From Candidatus Poseidonia sp. (GTDB lineage Archaea > Thermoplasmatota > Poseidoniia > Poseidoniales > Poseidoniaceae), in the NCBI GenBank assembly GCA_030829545.1, contig JAURAI010000004.1, positions 1-63,432 of the forward strand: a DNA stretch of 63,432 bases, in the 5' to 3' direction. The translations under genes were made by a program, and so were the position numbers. How positions within the stretch are numbered: position 1 is the first letter of the stretch; each line of letters starts with the position of its first letter. The notes below the pieces were generated by a model. That model was not told where the DNA came from. It saw nothing but the letters and a program-made list of their open reading frames with translations, and searched no databases. Shown piece after piece: positions 50,905 to 58,173 of this stretch.

Positions 50905-51333
50905 TTATCCTCGTTGAAAACGAGACGAGAGACGGCTGAAGAACCCCTTCGTTTCTTTTGCCTCGGTTCGCCCGAGCATGACGTCAAGTTCTCCGGTTTT
51001 TGACGCTTGAAGAAGGTCGTCGTACCCACCGACATGACGCTCACCGATGAAAATTTGAGGGACTGTTTTCGCTCCACCAGTAGCCATAGCAAAGGCTCTG
51101 TGCCCCTTGCCATCTGCTTTCAATCGGCGTTCGGTGTAAGGAAGTTTTTCCCGTTCGAAGAACTGTTTAGCTTGAACACACGCCGAGCACCCCCGATTGG
51201 TCCAAATGAGAATCTCGGGAATCGGCCCTTTATCCACACCTGCCGGCTCTCCGTTGCGGGTTTCAATATTGGGGTCTTGATGGGGCTTCAAGCCGTTGGG
51301 TTCATTGGGAAGAAGCGCGCCTGACTTCCCCAT
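50905..51333 (-). CDS. glutaredoxin-like protein
   Basis: 142 residues as an open frame, but the glutaredoxin fold starts at about residue 40: ILIWTNRGCSACVQAKQFFE with active site C49-S-A-C52, LKADGKGHRAFA, TVPQIFIGERHVGGYDDLLQ. A long, polar N-terminal extension (1-38) precedes it. GTG at codon 33 (51237) would give a normal-sized protein. The ATG at 51331-51333 shares bases with the divergent start at 51332. Thiol-disulfide exchange, possibly with the GPx at 30.2 kb. Confidence 0.85.
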   Translation of the reverse strand: MGKSGALLPNEPNGLKPHQDPNIETRNGEPAGVDKGPIPEILIWTNRGCSACVQAKQFFEREKLPYTERRLKADGKGHRAFAMATGGAKTVPQIFIGERHVGGYDDLLQASKTGELDVMLGRTEAKETKGFFSRLSSRFQRG

Positions 51334-51763
51334 GCTGCCAGATACTGTTCACAAACTGCCCCGTGAAGAGCGCTTTGCCTATGCCCGACTTTTAGCCTAC
51401 ATGGCCCGAATAGACAATGAATTGACCATCGATGAAATGGCGATGTTTGAACAGCGCCTTGGAACTGCCTTGCTCTCACCGGATCAACGCGAACTCATCC
51501 GAGATGCTTTGAGAAATCCACCAACCTTGGAGGACTGCCTCGCAGAACTCTCTGGTGAAGCCGGGCGATTGGCGCTTAGAGACTCTGTCATGATGGCGGC
51601 TGCAGACGGGAATGTTGACGAAGATGAACGTGACGCCCTTGAAGACATTTCAGAACACCTTGGTCTGCGCGAGGATGCGGTTGACCAACTTTTGCAGTGG
51701 ACTGTGAGGGGCTACCAATGGATGAAAGAAGGATACGATATCCTTGACAATCTAGAGGAATGA
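51332..51763 (+). CDS. TerB-like helical protein
   Basis: 143 residues of a TerB-like (tellurite-resistance/DUF533-like) all-helical domain: AYARLLAYMARIDNELTIDE, MFEQRLGTALLSPDQRE, DSVMMAAADGNVDEDERDAL. The DGNVDEDE-type acidic turn is the metal-binding-like motif of this fold. It is followed 4 bp later by a paralogue, so the pair may form a hetero-oligomer. The role in most bacteria is unclear beyond stress resistance. Start ATG 51332 shares bases with the glutaredoxin start. Confidence 0.72.
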   Translation: MLPDTVHKLPREERFAYARLLAYMARIDNELTIDEMAMFEQRLGTALLSPDQRELIRDALRNPPTLEDCLAELSGEAGRLALRDSVMMAAADGNVDEDERDALEDISEHLGLREDAVDQLLQWTVRGYQWMKEGYDILDNLEE

Positions 51764-51766
51764 ACC

Positions 51767-52186
51767 ATGTTCCCCGATGGTTTGGGCCATCGCTCCCCTC
51801 AAGAATTGCTGCGCTATGCTGAGATCTTGGTGAACATCGCTGCGGCAGATGGGGAACTTGTTCGAGAGGAAATCGCTGTGATTGAAGCCATGATGGGGAG
51901 GTGCATGATTCACCCCGCAACTCGGGTCACCATCCGCGCTGGTTTCGAACAGCCAATCGCTCTCGAACAATCTCTTGCTGATTTAGATCAAGAATTAATC
52001 CGTTTCATTTTACGTGATGCAGCCTTGGTCGCTGCCATTGATGGGAGTTACGATAAGAAGGAAATCCGCGCACTCAAAAGCATCGCAAAGGCTGGGGGTG
52101 TCTCGACCAAACAACTTACTGACTTGCTTGATTGGGTGGGTGATGGGTGGAAATGGTACTCTGCCCAACGTGAGATTTTAGGCTGA
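51767..52186 (+). CDS. TerB-like helical protein, paralogue
   Basis: 139 residues, same pattern as the gene before it: YAEILVNIAAADGELVREEI, IAVIEAMMGRCMIHPATR, ILRDAALVAAIDGSYDKKEI, with two xDGxYxxxE acidic turns. The two proteins align along their whole length. The last helices differ and end with VGDGWKWYSAQREILG, mirroring RGYQWMKEGYDILDN of the first. Confidence 0.72.
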   Translation: MFPDGLGHRSPQELLRYAEILVNIAAADGELVREEIAVIEAMMGRCMIHPATRVTIRAGFEQPIALEQSLADLDQELIRFILRDAALVAAIDGSYDKKEIRALKSIAKAGGVSTKQLTDLLDWVGDGWKWYSAQREILG

Positions 52187-52254
52187 AAAACGGCTTCAAA
52201 GGAGCATCGCTCCAAGAGTCACATTCAAAGATAGAAAGCCGTCCCGACGGTTTG

Positions 52255-54258
52255 ATGGGGATGATGCAAAACGGAGTTAGTGGATGGTATGCACGCTTAG
52301 ATCGCTGTCTTTCTGACCGCGAACAACAGATTGACATCTGGCTCCAAACTTGGGAGCAGTCCCTCAAATCATTCCAACCAATCGCGGCACTTCTTCCTGA
52401 AGATTGGCCCACTCTTCCTGCAAATCTCCTTACCGATCCCGGCCACGTGCTGGACCACCTTCTCGCTCGGCACGATGCTGAATCCGATGGCCGCTCTCCT
52501 CGCGGCGCTCACCCCACACCGCCTCGTCTTGCTGACGCCGTCATCGCCTCGGAACTGCGAGAAACCTTGGTGAACCCCAAGAAACCTGTTCAGCAGTCAA
52601 ATTTCCTCATGAGCAACCTTCCTCCAGGCTTCCGCCAACATGTTGAACAGCTCAACCTCCCCAAAGCGAGCCAGGACAATGAAGTCGACGACCAAGCAGA
52701 ACAAGCCGCTGTCGATAAGGGATTGCGAACACTGAGCGGCATTCCGCTCCCCGTCGCCGACACTGCAGCAGGTGGAGGCCTCTTCCACGCTCGCCTTATC
52801 CGCCGACACGCTGATGCCCACGAAGAAGCAGACCCCGAAATGAAAAAGGAAGACACTCGCCGATTGTTTTCCAACATTCAGTTGCTCGACATCAATGAAC
52901 TCGTTGTCGAGAGCACCAAAGTTCGCCTCTTGCTCGAATCCATCCGCCTTGAACTGGTGAGTTTTGGTCCTGAAACGCCAGGGAAGATTTCCCGAAAAGA
53001 GATGGAATCCCTTCTTGACCTTGGTGTCGTACAGGGCGATGCTCTGCAAGGCCAATGGCCTTGGGAACAAGCGCCAAACCTCGTCCTTACCAACCCACCA
53101 TGGTTGCGAATCAAAGACCGATTCCGAGGCATGGATGAGGGAAGTCGCTTGCGTAAGGAACTCGGTGAAACGTTGCGAGGCATCATGGACGGCGATACGC
53201 CGCGATTTTCAACCATGCGAGGAAATGTCAACCTGTATCGCTTGTTCATCGAGCGAAGTTTGCAAATCCTTTCCCCCGGCGGTCGCCTCCGTTTGGTAGC
53301 CCCCGATAGTTTGCTACGAGAACAATCCTCACACCCTCTGCGTGAACTCTTGGTAAAGCAACACGCATGGACCCAAGTTTGGGCTATTGAAGAAGCAAAC
53401 CTCCTCTTCCCAGGTATGACTCAAGGCGTTGTGGTTCTTGGAATCACTGCCAATGGCGAACATGTACCGCTCAATATTCACGGCCCAATCACACGATCTG
53501 ACCTGCGCCGTGACGGCGGTGGTTTATCCAGTCGAGTGCCTGTATTCGAGCTCAAAGAAGACCGTTGGGTTGGATGGGGCCGAGATACTTGGGCAGTTCC
53601 TCGACTCCCAAGAGACCGAGTGGAACGAAAGTACACGCTCGAAGTTCTTGACCGGCTGGCAACCTTGCCTCGTTTGAGCGATGAACAGCACCCCTTGACA
53701 ACGAACAACCGTCAGGTGCGCGTTCGTGTGGGTGAAATCGACCAAACGGCCCATGCAAATTACATCGAAACATGGGTGAAAGGAAAGCGAAGCCGCCCCT
53801 TCATTCGCGGCGTCCATTTCTCCGAAAATGAGGAAGGAAACGTCTTCATCCGCCACCCTGCATTCCGTACCGATATTCCTTCCCGCGCCAGTGAACGCCA
53901 ACTTGCTATGTGGACCGGTGCTCATCAACCTAAATTCGGCCCGCGCCTCGCATGTCAGGCCATTGTTAACGCGCACCAAGAACGACGTCTTCGCTGGGCT
54001 GTGATCCCCGAGGGAAGTGTTCTGGGTAACAGCGTCAACCACATCGAACTCCATCAAGACATCCAAACACGGCTTGTTGAGGAGCATGAAAGTTTCGAAG
54101 AAGGTTTGGCCTGGCTCTGCTCCTTCCTCAACAACCAAGACTTGGATGAGTGGGCTCGGGCTTGGGCAGCCAATAACAACGTCAACAACTACGAATTGGA
54201 GATGCTTCCCGTCGAATTGCCGCTTTCCTTTCCGAATTTCAGCAGTCTCGCCCGTTGA
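52255..54258 (+). CDS. N6-adenine DNA methyltransferase with TaqI-like specificity domain
   Basis: 668 residues. The N-terminal helical region is followed by GAHPTPPRLADAVI (YTP-like), the SAM-binding motif VADTAAGGGLFHARLIRR and the catalytic NPPW (about residue 281) in LVLTNPPWLRIKDRFRG, then GNVNLYRLFIERSLQILSPG. The C-terminal half has the TaqI-like target recognition pattern (LEVLDRLATLPRLSD, NNVNNYELEMLPVELP). No endonuclease domain or gene is adjacent, so it is a solo methyltransferase or half of a system whose partner lies elsewhere. ATG 52255 is chosen. Confidence 0.85.
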   Translation: MGMMQNGVSGWYARLDRCLSDREQQIDIWLQTWEQSLKSFQPIAALLPEDWPTLPANLLTDPGHVLDHLLARHDAESDGRSPRGAHPTPPRLADAVIASELRETLVNPKKPVQQSNFLMSNLPPGFRQHVEQLNLPKASQDNEVDDQAEQAAVDKGLRTLSGIPLPVADTAAGGGLFHARLIRRHADAHEEADPEMKKEDTRRLFSNIQLLDINELVVESTKVRLLLESIRLELVSFGPETPGKISRKEMESLLDLGVVQGDALQGQWPWEQAPNLVLTNPPWLRIKDRFRGMDEGSRLRKELGETLRGIMDGDTPRFSTMRGNVNLYRLFIERSLQILSPGGRLRLVAPDSLLREQSSHPLRELLVKQHAWTQVWAIEEANLLFPGMTQGVVVLGITANGEHVPLNIHGPITRSDLRRDGGGLSSRVPVFELKEDRWVGWGRDTWAVPRLPRDRVERKYTLEVLDRLATLPRLSDEQHPLTTNNRQVRVRVGEIDQTAHANYIETWVKGKRSRPFIRGVHFSENEEGNVFIRHPAFRTDIPSRASERQLAMWTGAHQPKFGPRLACQAIVNAHQERRLRWAVIPEGSVLGNSVNHIELHQDIQTRLVEEHESFEEGLAWLCSFLNNQDLDEWARAWAANNNVNNYELEMLPVELPLSFPNFSSLAR

Positions 54259-54283
54259 ACAGGTAATTTGAGCCGGAATTTTT

Positions 54284-54320
54284 CCGATATGTGGGTTAGT
54301 TTACCGATATTTTATATCGG
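54284..54320 (+). promoter_or_regulatory. palindromic operator/promoter upstream of the THEP1 gene
   Basis: A perfect dyad CCGATAT-TTT-ATATCGG spans 54304-54320, and a third CCGATAT half-site lies 20 bp upstream at 54284-54290. The core TTTTATAT of the dyad resembles a TATA box. Transcription would start about 54340, giving a roughly 20-nt leader with GGAGG (54353-54357) before ATG 54360. An operator over the promoter suggests repression by a dimer. No regulator gene is adjacent. Confidence 0.6.
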
Positions 54321-54359
54321 ACATCTGCATAGATTGAATCGTAGGGCTCTTCGGAGGGC

Positions 54360-54950
54360 ATGGAAAAAATGGGCATTCATCCAAAAATAGGTATTACAGG
54401 CCTCCCCCGAAGTGGTAAATCCGCTGTTATGGAAAAGGTCCTTGACATGTTGTCCGATGAGCGGACGCGTGAAATCACGCTTCGGGGCGGATCTACGGAG
54501 AATCAAATCCTTGGTGGCCTACGTACCGAACCACTCCTCGAAAATGGGGAGCGCATGGGCTACAAGGTCATCGATTTGGTTTCGGGTGAAGAAGGAGTCA
54601 TCGCTCACAAGAGCATCGATTCTCGCCTCAGTGTTCTCGGCTACGGCCTCAACATTGAGGAATTAAACCGGGTGGCAATACCCGCAATTGATTATGCGCA
54701 GCACAACTGTGAGGTTCTCGTCATCGATGAAATTGGTAAATTTTCCGTCGAGTCGGAAGCCTTCGTCAACGCAGTACGCAGTGCTCTCGAGGTTGATATG
54801 CCGACCTTGTTGACCTTGCACAAAAAGAGTCGTCATCCACTCCTTCAAGACATTCGCCGACGGGACGACGGGCGCATTTTGGAAGTAACGCCTGTGAACA
54901 GAGCCTTGTTGCCATACAAAATTCACAAGTTGATGCGTGAAACCTATTGA
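54360..54950 (+). CDS. THEP1-family nucleoside-triphosphatase
   Basis: 196 residues. P-loop GITGLPRSGKSAV (G14-S21), then the family-specific GGLRTEPLLENGERMGYKVI and LVSGEEGVIAH, and Walker B LVIDEIGKFSVES. THEP1/NTPase_1 enzymes hydrolyse NTPs broadly; archaeal members are thought to act on nucleic acids or as nucleotide phosphatases. Start ATG 54360 is 2 nt behind GGAGG; ATG 54369 is possible. It has its own palindromic promoter. The methyltransferase gene ends 101 bp upstream. Confidence 0.88.
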   Translation: MEKMGIHPKIGITGLPRSGKSAVMEKVLDMLSDERTREITLRGGSTENQILGGLRTEPLLENGERMGYKVIDLVSGEEGVIAHKSIDSRLSVLGYGLNIEELNRVAIPAIDYAQHNCEVLVIDEIGKFSVESEAFVNAVRSALEVDMPTLLTLHKKSRHPLLQDIRRRDDGRILEVTPVNRALLPYKIHKLMRETY

Positions 54951-55001
54951 GCCGATTTCTTCCATCGGTTATTTCATCCGTAAAGACAAGGTGGGCTAGC
55001 C

Positions 55002-55349
55002 ATGCACCCTCCGGCAACAGCGATGACTCGCCTCTTATACGGAACCGCTGCCGGACTGACCCTAGGCGTAGGCTTCGCACTTCAAGGCGAGCGGGTGGTA
55101 CTTGCCGAACCTTCGTTGGCTCATGGTTTTTCATTCCTAGCAGTCCTCTGCTTTGCTTCTGGGTGGTTGCTTTCTCGCGGAAAGGGTCCCTTGGCGGGAT
55201 ACTTCTCCAACGAATCGGATGAAGCCATGACCAAACGAGTGAAAGAAGAGGTTGAGGAAGTGCAGCGCTCGGAGGATGTCAATGCAAAATGGGCCCATCT
55301 CGAGGCCAAGGTGTTGAGCTCTGAAGTCAAGCGGGGCGAAGAGGAATGA
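55002..55349 (+). CDS. small membrane protein with coiled-coil tail
   Basis: 115 residues: helices LLYGTAAGLTLGVGFALQGE and FSFLAVLCFASGWLLSRG, then an acidic, lysine- and glutamate-rich tail (KRVKEEVEEVQRSEDVNAKW, EAKVLSSEVKRGEEE). No family recognised. It sits between the THEP1 gene and a zinc-ribbon protein. Confidence 0.65.
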   Translation: MHPPATAMTRLLYGTAAGLTLGVGFALQGERVVLAEPSLAHGFSFLAVLCFASGWLLSRGKGPLAGYFSNESDEAMTKRVKEEVEEVQRSEDVNAKWAHLEAKVLSSEVKRGEEE

Positions 55350-55396
55350 ATCGAATCGCTGATTGATGGCTCAAACTTTGGGCTGTCTCGTTGGGA

Positions 55397-55861
55397 ATGA
55401 TTCTCCTCGCCGGCTCCGAAAATCCAAGCAATGGAATCAATGCTGCTTTCATGTGCAGTTGTGGGATGTTCCTCCTCCTCCCCATTGCCATGCGTACCCA
55501 AACTAAGGCCCCTACACTTCGCGTGCCCTCTGGAAAAGAGTCCGTTTCAGGACCGTCCCCTCACTCAATGGAAGCAAGAATCAACCAAGCACGGCAACTT
55601 GAGAAGGCGAATGAATACGCTGAAGCAGCGAAAGCCTACTACGACCTCGGCATGTTTCCCGAAGCCGCACGTGCAGGGAAATTGCAAATGGAAATCGACC
55701 CGTCTACCACCGTCTACATCGGAAGTGTTGGCGACACCATCATTCAAGATTCGGTTGTCATGAATGATGATGATGGAGGTCATAAATCGCAATGCAAGCG
55801 TTGTGGGCAAGGCGTCCAAACAGATTGGAGTACCTGTCCATTTTGCACCTCGCCTCTTTGA
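55397..55861 (+). CDS. membrane protein with TPR-like helix and C-terminal zinc ribbon
   Basis: 154 residues from ATG 55397. N-terminal hydrophobic segment (AAFMCSCGMFLLLPIAMR), a middle helical pair (QARQLEKANEYAEAAKAYYD, MFPEAARAGKLQMEID) like a single TPR, and a C-terminal ribbon CKRC...CPFC (QCKRCGQGVQTDWSTCPFC). The arrangement resembles the zinc-ribbon/TPR protein at 6623-7783. An earlier TTG start at 55391 is possible. Function unknown. Confidence 0.68.
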   Translation: MILLAGSENPSNGINAAFMCSCGMFLLLPIAMRTQTKAPTLRVPSGKESVSGPSPHSMEARINQARQLEKANEYAEAAKAYYDLGMFPEAARAGKLQMEIDPSTTVYIGSVGDTIIQDSVVMNDDDGGHKSQCKRCGQGVQTDWSTCPFCTSPL

Positions 55862-55917
55862 GAACGAATCGGTGGATTCATGAGCGTCCTGCACCTCCAA
55901 ACTTTTGAGGCGAGGTC

Positions 55918-56301
55918 ATGAGCGAAGTCCCCGATGGATTGTATTACACCAAAGAGCACGAATGGATGCGAGTTGAGGGTGACACTGTCACCATCGGCAT
56001 CACCGATCACGCACAAGAAATGCTCACAGATATCGTCTACATTGAACTGCCACAAGAAGGTGATGTTGTCGACGACATGGGCGAGTTCGCAGTGGTTGAA
56101 TCTGTGAAGTCTGCTTCACCAATATTTGCACCTCTCAGTGGAACGATTACTGGTGTGAACATGGACCTTGAAGACGCCCCTGAACTCATGAATACCTCTC
56201 CCTATGGCGATGGCTGGATCGTCAAAATGACATTGGATAATCCCGATGCTGTATCAGCTTTGATGGATGCAGCAGCTTACAAATCAGAGATTGGCGAGTG
56301 A
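55918..56301 (+). CDS. gcvH: glycine cleavage system H protein
   Basis: 127 residues carrying lipoyl lysine K64 in FAVVESVKSASPIFAPL. Carries the aminomethyl intermediate between P, T and L proteins. Other signatures are KEHEWMRVEGDTVTIGITDH and LEDAPELMNTSPYGDGWIVK. No other gcv gene is in the window, so the partners lie elsewhere. It may also receive lipoyl groups for the pyruvate dehydrogenase system. It overlaps RNase H by 4 bp (GTGA). Confidence 0.94.
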   Translation: MSEVPDGLYYTKEHEWMRVEGDTVTIGITDHAQEMLTDIVYIELPQEGDVVDDMGEFAVVESVKSASPIFAPLSGTITGVNMDLEDAPELMNTSPYGDGWIVKMTLDNPDAVSALMDAAAYKSEIGE

Positions 56302-56846
56302 GCACGTTGGCTCCATCTCCATATTGGAGCCTCTATGTTGACGGGTCCTGCTTAGGAAATCAAAACGTGGATGAAGATACTCCTGCGGCATGGGGGCTGG
56401 TCGTTGTGACCGGGGATTCCGGCCTCGGCAAGGGTTCAGGCGAACTCCAACATGAACAGAGTGGCATGGTCATTACATCACCAACCGAGCCCGGCTTTAT
56501 CGGTGCAGAAGTCGGTTCAAACAATACTGCAGAATTAAGCGGCTTTGCTGCAGCCCTTCGTTGGCTTCTCATTGAAGGAGGCGTTGAACCTGCCGTAATT
56601 CGAGCAGATTCCACCTATGCTGGTAACCTAGCAAGCGGGTTATGGAATGCCAAAGCCAACCGCGCCCTTGTCGCACACGTACAGGAACTTTGGACCGAGG
56701 TAGCCGCCTTACGACCGTTGACATGGTCGCATGTCAAAGCGCATCGTGGGCATCGTTGGAACGAACGTGCAGACCATATCGCTCTGCGATGTGCTCAGGG
56801 TGAATTGCCTGAGCCTCTTTCATTTTGGAAGCCTGGGCAGCGCTAA
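56298..56846 (+). CDS. rnhA: ribonuclease H, type 1
   Basis: Cleaves RNA in RNA-DNA hybrids. 182 residues. All four acidic residues are present: D15 (YVDGSC), E79 (SNNTAEL), D104 (RADSTYA), D159 (ERADH), with H149 in VKAHRGHRWN. It carries an insert of about 25 residues between the first strands, so it is longer than E. coli RNase HI (155). GTG start 56298 overlaps the gcvH stop. Convergent with galU, 4-bp overlap. Confidence 0.93.
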   Translation: MSTLAPSPYWSLYVDGSCLGNQNVDEDTPAAWGLVVVTGDSGLGKGSGELQHEQSGMVITSPTEPGFIGAEVGSNNTAELSGFAAALRWLLIEGGVEPAVIRADSTYAGNLASGLWNAKANRALVAHVQELWTEVAALRPLTWSHVKAHRGHRWNERADHIALRCAQGELPEPLSFWKPGQR

Positions 56847-57706
56847 TCGCTGAGCCGTCGGCTCAGCCAGGCTCGCATTGATGGTGATAAATCCGGTCGA
56901 CGAAGGGCGTGGTCAACCTGTGCCTGCAGCCACAAAAGTGGCGAGCCGGAATCGTACCATTGGGTGTCCTGAAGGACCAACCCGTGAAGCCTTCCTTCAT
57001 TCATCCAATGTTCCTGAAGAGCGATAGTTTGGAGGTCGCCGTGAAGGGCGTAGGAATAGGTTTCCAAGAGTGCCTGAGTTGTTGCCGGAAAAACATAGCG
57101 CCCGCACAAAGCATAGCGGCTGGGCGCCTCTGAAAGAGTTGGTTTCTCGACGATGCTCGAAATGTGAGTACCGTCCAAATCAACGATGCCGTAATTGACG
57201 ACCTCTTCAGCCTCTACTTCCATCAAGGCGACCGTTGGCTCTCCGCTTTTTTGGTAAGCCTCAACCAAGTGCCGGGAAGCATTTGATGCTTGATAGGCAG
57301 TCGTTGGAGCGTGGATGTCCATCAGCAAATTGTCCCCGAGCATGATGAGCATGGGTCCATCGATTGCGTCGAGAGCGGCTTCAATGGCATTGCCTACTCC
57401 TTTGGGCTCAAGTTGGATATGCGTCTGAATTTCCAAGCCTTCACCGATGTTGAAAAGCGTTGCATCGATGTCCTTACGATACGCTGCGAGCGTTGACTGG
57501 TCGGCAAAAAATGCATCCAGGGATTTGATCGGTGAGAGAACGACGTGAAGGCGCTCCATGTTGGCTGCTTTCGCTTCCATAACCAGGTGGGTCAAGAGGG
57601 GGACGTCCACGAGCGGGAGGGTCTCTTTGGGCTGCAGGGCACTTACGGGGAACATACGGGTGCCCAAGCCAGCCGCAACCAGAATGGCGTCACGAACCTG
57701 CTCCAT
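56843..57706 (-). CDS. galU: UTP-glucose-1-phosphate uridylyltransferase-like
   Basis: 287 residues from ATG 57706. Signature VAAGLGTRMFPVSALQPKET (GxGTRxxPxTxxxPK), LVDVPLLTHLVMEA, PKGVGNAIEAA, IMLGDNLL and IVEKPTLSEAPS. Typical GalU has MLPVTKAIPKEMLP and is about 300 residues. Here a Ser replaces the usual Thr/Lys region. It would supply UDP-glucose for the dehydrogenase (49.3 kb) and glycans. The frame extends to 57745 without support. It is divergent from a small membrane protein. Confidence 0.86.
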   Translation of the reverse strand: MEQVRDAILVAAGLGTRMFPVSALQPKETLPLVDVPLLTHLVMEAKAANMERLHVVLSPIKSLDAFFADQSTLAAYRKDIDATLFNIGEGLEIQTHIQLEPKGVGNAIEAALDAIDGPMLIMLGDNLLMDIHAPTTAYQASNASRHLVEAYQKSGEPTVALMEVEAEEVVNYGIVDLDGTHISSIVEKPTLSEAPSRYALCGRYVFPATTQALLETYSYALHGDLQTIALQEHWMNEGRLHGLVLQDTQWYDSGSPLLWLQAQVDHALRRPDLSPSMRAWLSRRLSD

Positions 57707-57757
57707 GGTTGGTCTGAGGAGGCACAGGCTTTCAAGCGTGACCATCTACGGGAGGCT

Positions 57758-58171
57758 ATGGAAGGGAAATCCTCTCCCGTTATGCTCGCTGTGGCGGGCG
57801 CCATCTTGGTGGGTCAGACCTTTACTGGCCTTGCACCAGCGGGGCCATGGGCCTCGGAATCATTTACTCGGGGCGTTTTAGGACTGGCAGGCTTCGTATG
57901 CTTGTACTTGTCTTGGTTTTCGCTGACCTTCGGGAAACTCGGTGTCGCACCAACGGTGAACCTTTGGAAGCATCCAGAAAAATCCTGGCTCAATGTTGTG
58001 TTGTTTGGATTGGGATGCTTGGTAGCGACCCGTCTGATCCTTCTTTTTGATACCGGCAATATCTTTCCAGTACCTTCGGGGTTGATACTTTCGCTCATTG
58101 GGACCTTAGCGGTCATGAACGGTTTGTATGTTTGGGCCATCACAAAGGGCCCACTTCTCGAGGAAGAATGA
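57758..58171 (+). CDS. small polytopic membrane protein
   Basis: 137 residues, four helices (VMLAVAGAILVGQTFTGLAP; TRGVLGLAGFVCLYLSWFSL; LNVVLFGLGCLVATRLILLF; GLILSLIGTLAVMNGLYVWA). GGAGG stands 3 nt before ATG 57758, and the longer frame to 57545 is not used. Family not recognised. Its stop lies 2 bp before the end of the HEAT-like gene on the other strand. Confidence 0.68.
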   Translation: MEGKSSPVMLAVAGAILVGQTFTGLAPAGPWASESFTRGVLGLAGFVCLYLSWFSLTFGKLGVAPTVNLWKHPEKSWLNVVLFGLGCLVATRLILLFDTGNIFPVPSGLILSLIGTLAVMNGLYVWAITKGPLLEEE

Positions 58172-58173
58172 CG

